Below are positions 40,401 through 42,777 of a stretch of DNA of 42,777 bases, one piece after another. The position numbers and the translations under genes were made by a program. The notes beneath the pieces are model-generated. The model searched no databases, had not been told where the DNA came from, and saw only the letters and a program-made list of their open reading frames with translations. Every line of letters starts with the position of its first letter. The first letter of the stretch is position 1. Source of the DNA: an uncultured Clostridia bacterium (GTDB lineage Bacteria; Bacillota; Clostridia; Christensenellales; Aristaeellaceae); assembly GCA_946536315.1 (NCBI GenBank), contig CAMNEH010000011.1, forward strand, positions 1-42,777, read 5' to 3'.

Positions 40401-41257
40401 TTTTTTACATAAGCGCTGCTCTGCGACCATATATCCTCCAGCCGGGTCAGGTGCGCGTGCAGTTCGTCGCGCTTTTTCAAGCCCATAGCGACGATCAGCG
40501 CGTTGATCAGGGACAGCGGAGCGGCGAGCGAGTCCACAAAGGAGGACATTTCTGTCGCCGCAGTCAGGCACAGGTCCGCTTCATGGCTCAACGGACTGCG
40601 CGTACTGTCGGTGATGGCGATAATTTTGGCGCCGGTTCGCCGCGCGAAGCGCATCGCTTCGACCGTCCGCGTCGAATACCGGGGAAAGCTGATGCCGACC
40701 AGCACATCCTCCGGACGGAGGTACAGCAATCCTTCGAACACGTCCCCGAGTCCTGTGGATACCTGCGCGGCGTTATCCATGATGAAGCTCAGATAGTACG
40801 TCATGAATTGCGCGAGCGGCGCGGCCGAGCGCAGGCCGAGAATATAGATGCGCCGCGCGCTGAGCAGCGTATCCACCGCCTGCAGGAAGGCCTGACCATC
40901 GACCCTGTCAATGGTATGGCGGATGTTGCGCATGTCCTCCTTCAGGACGGTGTTCAGGATGTTTTCCTGAGAAATCTCGCTGCCCAGCGCGAGCCGCTGG
41001 TCCGTGGTCAGCCGTTTTCTGACCTGATAACGCACTGCGTTCAGCAGGGCGGGATATCCGTCATATCCCAGGGCATTCGCGAAACGGACCACCGTGCTCT
41101 CGGAAACGCCGGCTTCCTTCGACAGCGCCGCCGCTGTCATCGTCGGCACGAGCTCGCTGTGCTCTTCGATAAAGGCGGCGATGGCCCGATAGCTTTTGCT
41201 GAGCCGGCAGTGCGTCAGGTTCAGCTCGGGGATCAGGCCGGTTGCATCGTTGGCCAT
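40397..41257 (-). CDS. RpiR-type transcriptional regulator (HTH plus SIS domain)
   Basis: Cytoplasmic regulator that senses a phosphosugar through its SIS domain. The 286-residue protein has an N-terminal helix-turn-helix (AAALSKEAGVSESTVVRFANALGY) and a SIS domain from about residue 110 (ARRIYILGLRSAAPLA, GISFPRYSTRTVEAM). The ATG at 41257 is one base after the surE stop, with GAGGAG upstream; earlier in-frame codons lie inside surE. Overlaps the flavoprotein by 4 bp. No sugar-phosphate gene is close, so the target and ligand are unknown. Confidence 0.92.
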   Translation of the reverse strand: MANDATGLIPELNLTHCRLSKSYRAIAAFIEEHSELVPTMTAAALSKEAGVSESTVVRFANALGYDGYPALLNAVRYQVRKRLTTDQRLALGSEISQENILNTVLKEDMRNIRHTIDRVDGQAFLQAVDTLLSARRIYILGLRSAAPLAQFMTYYLSFIMDNAAQVSTGLGDVFEGLLYLRPEDVLVGISFPRYSTRTVEAMRFARRTGAKIIAITDSTRSPLSHEADLCLTAATEMSSFVDSLAAPLSLINALIVAMGLKKRDELHAHLTRLEDIWSQSSAYVKK

Positions 41258-41258
41258 G

Positions 41259-42023
41259 TCACGGCTCCTCGGGACAGTCGGGCAGCACATCGTCCAGACA
41301 GCCGTTGAAATCAGCATATCCGCCGATCAGGCTGAGGGTCATGTACCCTTCGCGAAGCAGCGCATAGTCTGTTCCGGGCGCCGGTTCTTCCATCGGCAGG
41401 CCGCTGCCCAACCAGAAATAATGCTGTCCCCGCGGGCTGACGCGGTGCTCGTAATGATCCTGATAGAATGCCTGCGAAAGGGTGGCGCGTTTAAGCCCTT
41501 TGAGCTGATCCGGCGGAAGCGCTGGCGCGTTCAGGTTCAGCACAGTCAGGCGCGGAAGCGCGTCTGGCCGGAGGTTTTCAGCCAGGTCCATGGCCTTTTC
41601 AGCCAGCGCGTCCAGCATCTCCTGTGTGGCGGGATACATGATGGATACCGCTAATGCGGGGATCCCATTCATCGCGGCCTCGCGGGCGGCGGCAACGGTG
41701 CCGCTGTAAAACACGGCGCAGCCGGCATTTTCACCGTTGTTGATGCCGGAAATGCAGATATCCGGCCTCGTCCCGCTCAGTTCAAGGCCGATGCGCACGC
41801 AGTCCGCCGGTGTCCCGGACACCGCCCAGGCCTCTGTCTCCGGTAAAATGTCGCGCTGGCGGACCAGGATCGGCGCGTTCAGCTGAATGCGCTGTGAGGC
41901 GGCGCTTTGCTGCTCCTTTGGGGCAGCGATGAGGAGGCGATGTCCCCTGCGCCCGGCGGCCGCAGCCAGGGCCATGAGGCCGGCACTGTCAATGCCATCG
42001 TCGTTGGTGATCAAAATATACAT
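41259..42023 (-). CDS. surE: 5'/3'-nucleotidase SurE
   Basis: Metal-dependent phosphatase of nucleoside monophosphates, associated with survival in stationary phase. The 254-residue protein has the diagnostic ITNDDG (7-12), SGTPADCVRIGL, SGINNGENAG and YSGTVAAAREA, which hold the metal and phosphate ligands. GAGGAG lies 5 nt before ATG 42023. It is 9 bp downstream of ftsY and one base upstream of the rpiR start. Confidence 0.97.
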   Translation of the reverse strand: MYILITNDDGIDSAGLMALAAAAGRRGHRLLIAAPKEQQSAASQRIQLNAPILVRQRDILPETEAWAVSGTPADCVRIGLELSGTRPDICISGINNGENAGCAVFYSGTVAAAREAAMNGIPALAVSIMYPATQEMLDALAEKAMDLAENLRPDALPRLTVLNLNAPALPPDQLKGLKRATLSQAFYQDHYEHRVSPRGQHYFWLGSGLPMEEPAPGTDYALLREGYMTLSLIGGYADFNGCLDDVLPDCPEEP

Positions 42024-42032
42024 GGCAGCTCC

Positions 42033-42777
42033 TCAAAACAGCGCGTTGATAAATTCTTTCGCGTCAAATGCCTGCAGGTCGTCGATGCCTTCCCCGACGC
42101 CGATGTACCAAACAGGAATGTTCAGCTCCCGGCGGATGGCGATGGCGATGCCACCTTTGGCGGTGCCGTCAAGCTTGGTCAGGATGATGCCGCCGATGTC
42201 TGTCGCTTCCTTGAACTGCTTGGCCTGACTGATGCCGTTCTGGCCTGTGGTGGCATCCAGGATCAGCATACAGCGCATGGTGGCTTCCTGATACTCCCGA
42301 TCAATGATGCGCCGCATTTTGCTCAGCTCATCCATCAGGTTTTTCTTATTGTGCAGGCGGCCGGCGGTATCCACGATCAGCAGGTCGGTTTTATGCGCTT
42401 TGGCGGACTGTACAGCGTCGTATACGACGGAAGCGGGATCCGCGCCGCTCCTGGAGCGGACGATCGGCACCTTGGCGCGCTCCGCCCAGATGGCCAGCTG
42501 CTCGTCCGCCGCGGCGCGATAGGTATCCGCTGCGGCCAGCATCACGGTTCGGCCGATTTCCTGGAAACGCAGCGCCAGCTTGCCGATGGTCGTGGTCTTG
42601 CCCACGCCGTTGACCCCGACGACCAGCATGACCATGGGCCAGTGCAGGGCGGGCCGGGGTACGTTCATTTCGTCGATCAGCAGTTGCTTGAGGATTTCTC
42701 TGGCCTGATTGGCGTCCTTGATCTTTTCCTGCTCGACCTGCTGACGCAGGCGGCTGATCACGTCCTGCGTAACGGGC
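42033..42777 (-). CDS. ftsY: Signal recognition particle receptor FtsY (5' end beyond window)
   Basis: GTPase that docks SRP-ribosome complexes at the membrane. The visible C-terminal 248 codons include helices before the G domain, VVGVNGVGKTTTIGKLA (P-loop), AADTYRAAADEQLAIW, LIVDTAGRLHNKKNLMDEL, TKLDGTAKGG and the terminal YIGVGEGIDDLQAFDAKEFINALF, which is FtsY-specific rather than Ffh. The frame remains open through the right edge, so the N terminus lies outside. Adjacent to surE, which it overlaps in spacing but not in sequence. Confidence 0.96.
   Translation of the reverse strand, partial: PVTQDVISRLRQQVEQEKIKDANQAREILKQLLIDEMNVPRPALHWPMVMLVVGVNGVGKTTTIGKLALRFQEIGRTVMLAAADTYRAAADEQLAIWAERAKVPIVRSRSGADPASVVYDAVQSAKAHKTDLLIVDTAGRLHNKKNLMDELSKMRRIIDREYQEATMRCMLILDATTGQNGISQAKQFKEATDIGGIILTKLDGTAKGGIAIAIRRELNIPVWYIGVGEGIDDLQAFDAKEFINALF

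Noticed and set aside
1-42777. CRISPR array, tRNA, rRNA, prophage or transposase
   Set aside because: No direct-repeat series, tRNA cloverleaf, rRNA stretch, integrase or transposase was found; the window is chromosomal core and light accessory sequence.

Overview
This window looks like chromosome from a GC-rich, low-to-mid complexity Firmicutes genome, most likely an anaerobic gut or rumen member of Clostridia (inference). The grounds are a SpoIID-family protein, the phoH-pgpH-ybeY/cdd-era gene order, a ThrRS/TGS-like nucleoside kinase, class II fructose-bisphosphate aldolase, strong GGAGG ribosome-binding sites, an FMN riboswitch with a Gram-positive style terminator, and an ECF riboflavin transporter subunit. 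No rRNA, tRNA, CRISPR array, phage or insertion sequence was seen. Gene density is very high and most junctions are 4-bp overlaps or gaps under 30 bp.

Layout. 1-1261 (minus): Xaa-Pro peptidase followed by the start of efp (cut by the window edge). 1396-9355 (plus): a maltodextrin module with a good promoter, binding protein (with a fused C-terminal starch-binding-like domain), two permeases, an MsmX-type ATPase, a YbaK deacylase, an exported GH13 amylase, and a Nudix hydrolase. 24272-9352 (minus): uvrA, then, from its own promoter, glnS, gltX, an HPr-like protein without the active-site histidine, phoH, pgpH, a ybeY-cdd fusion, era, a C39-like cysteine peptidase, a SpoIID-domain protein, rnhA and a small membrane protein. 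24456-28586 (plus): fba, an SH3-type exported protein, a terminator/repeat-like element, an iron-type alcohol dehydrogenase and a PrsW-type membrane protease. 29437-28577 (minus): an aldose-epimerase-like protein.

29548-32534 (plus) is the most unusual part. An FMN riboswitch with a clear terminator precedes ribU, and the next gene is a single ORF joining a riboflavin kinase domain to TsaE, the ATPase of tRNA t6A synthesis. tsaB and rimI follow with overlapping ends, and the unit closes with a strong terminator that lies inside the 3' end of the convergent THUMP methyltransferase gene. Flavin import, FMN formation and part of the t6A pathway therefore appear to sit on one FMN-controlled transcript.

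33598-35757 (plus): deoB and purine nucleoside phosphorylase, ending in a large hairpin. 42777-35756 (minus): ftsY (cut by the window edge), surE, an RpiR-type regulator, a HI0933-type flavoprotein, a DEDDh exonuclease with a Cys/His cluster, a small AT-richer exported protein, and a nucleoside kinase. Starts were moved from the longest open frame where a ribosome-binding site, signal peptide or family N terminus favoured an internal codon; each such choice is stated in the entry. All functional assignments are from reading motifs by eye; no database search was run.
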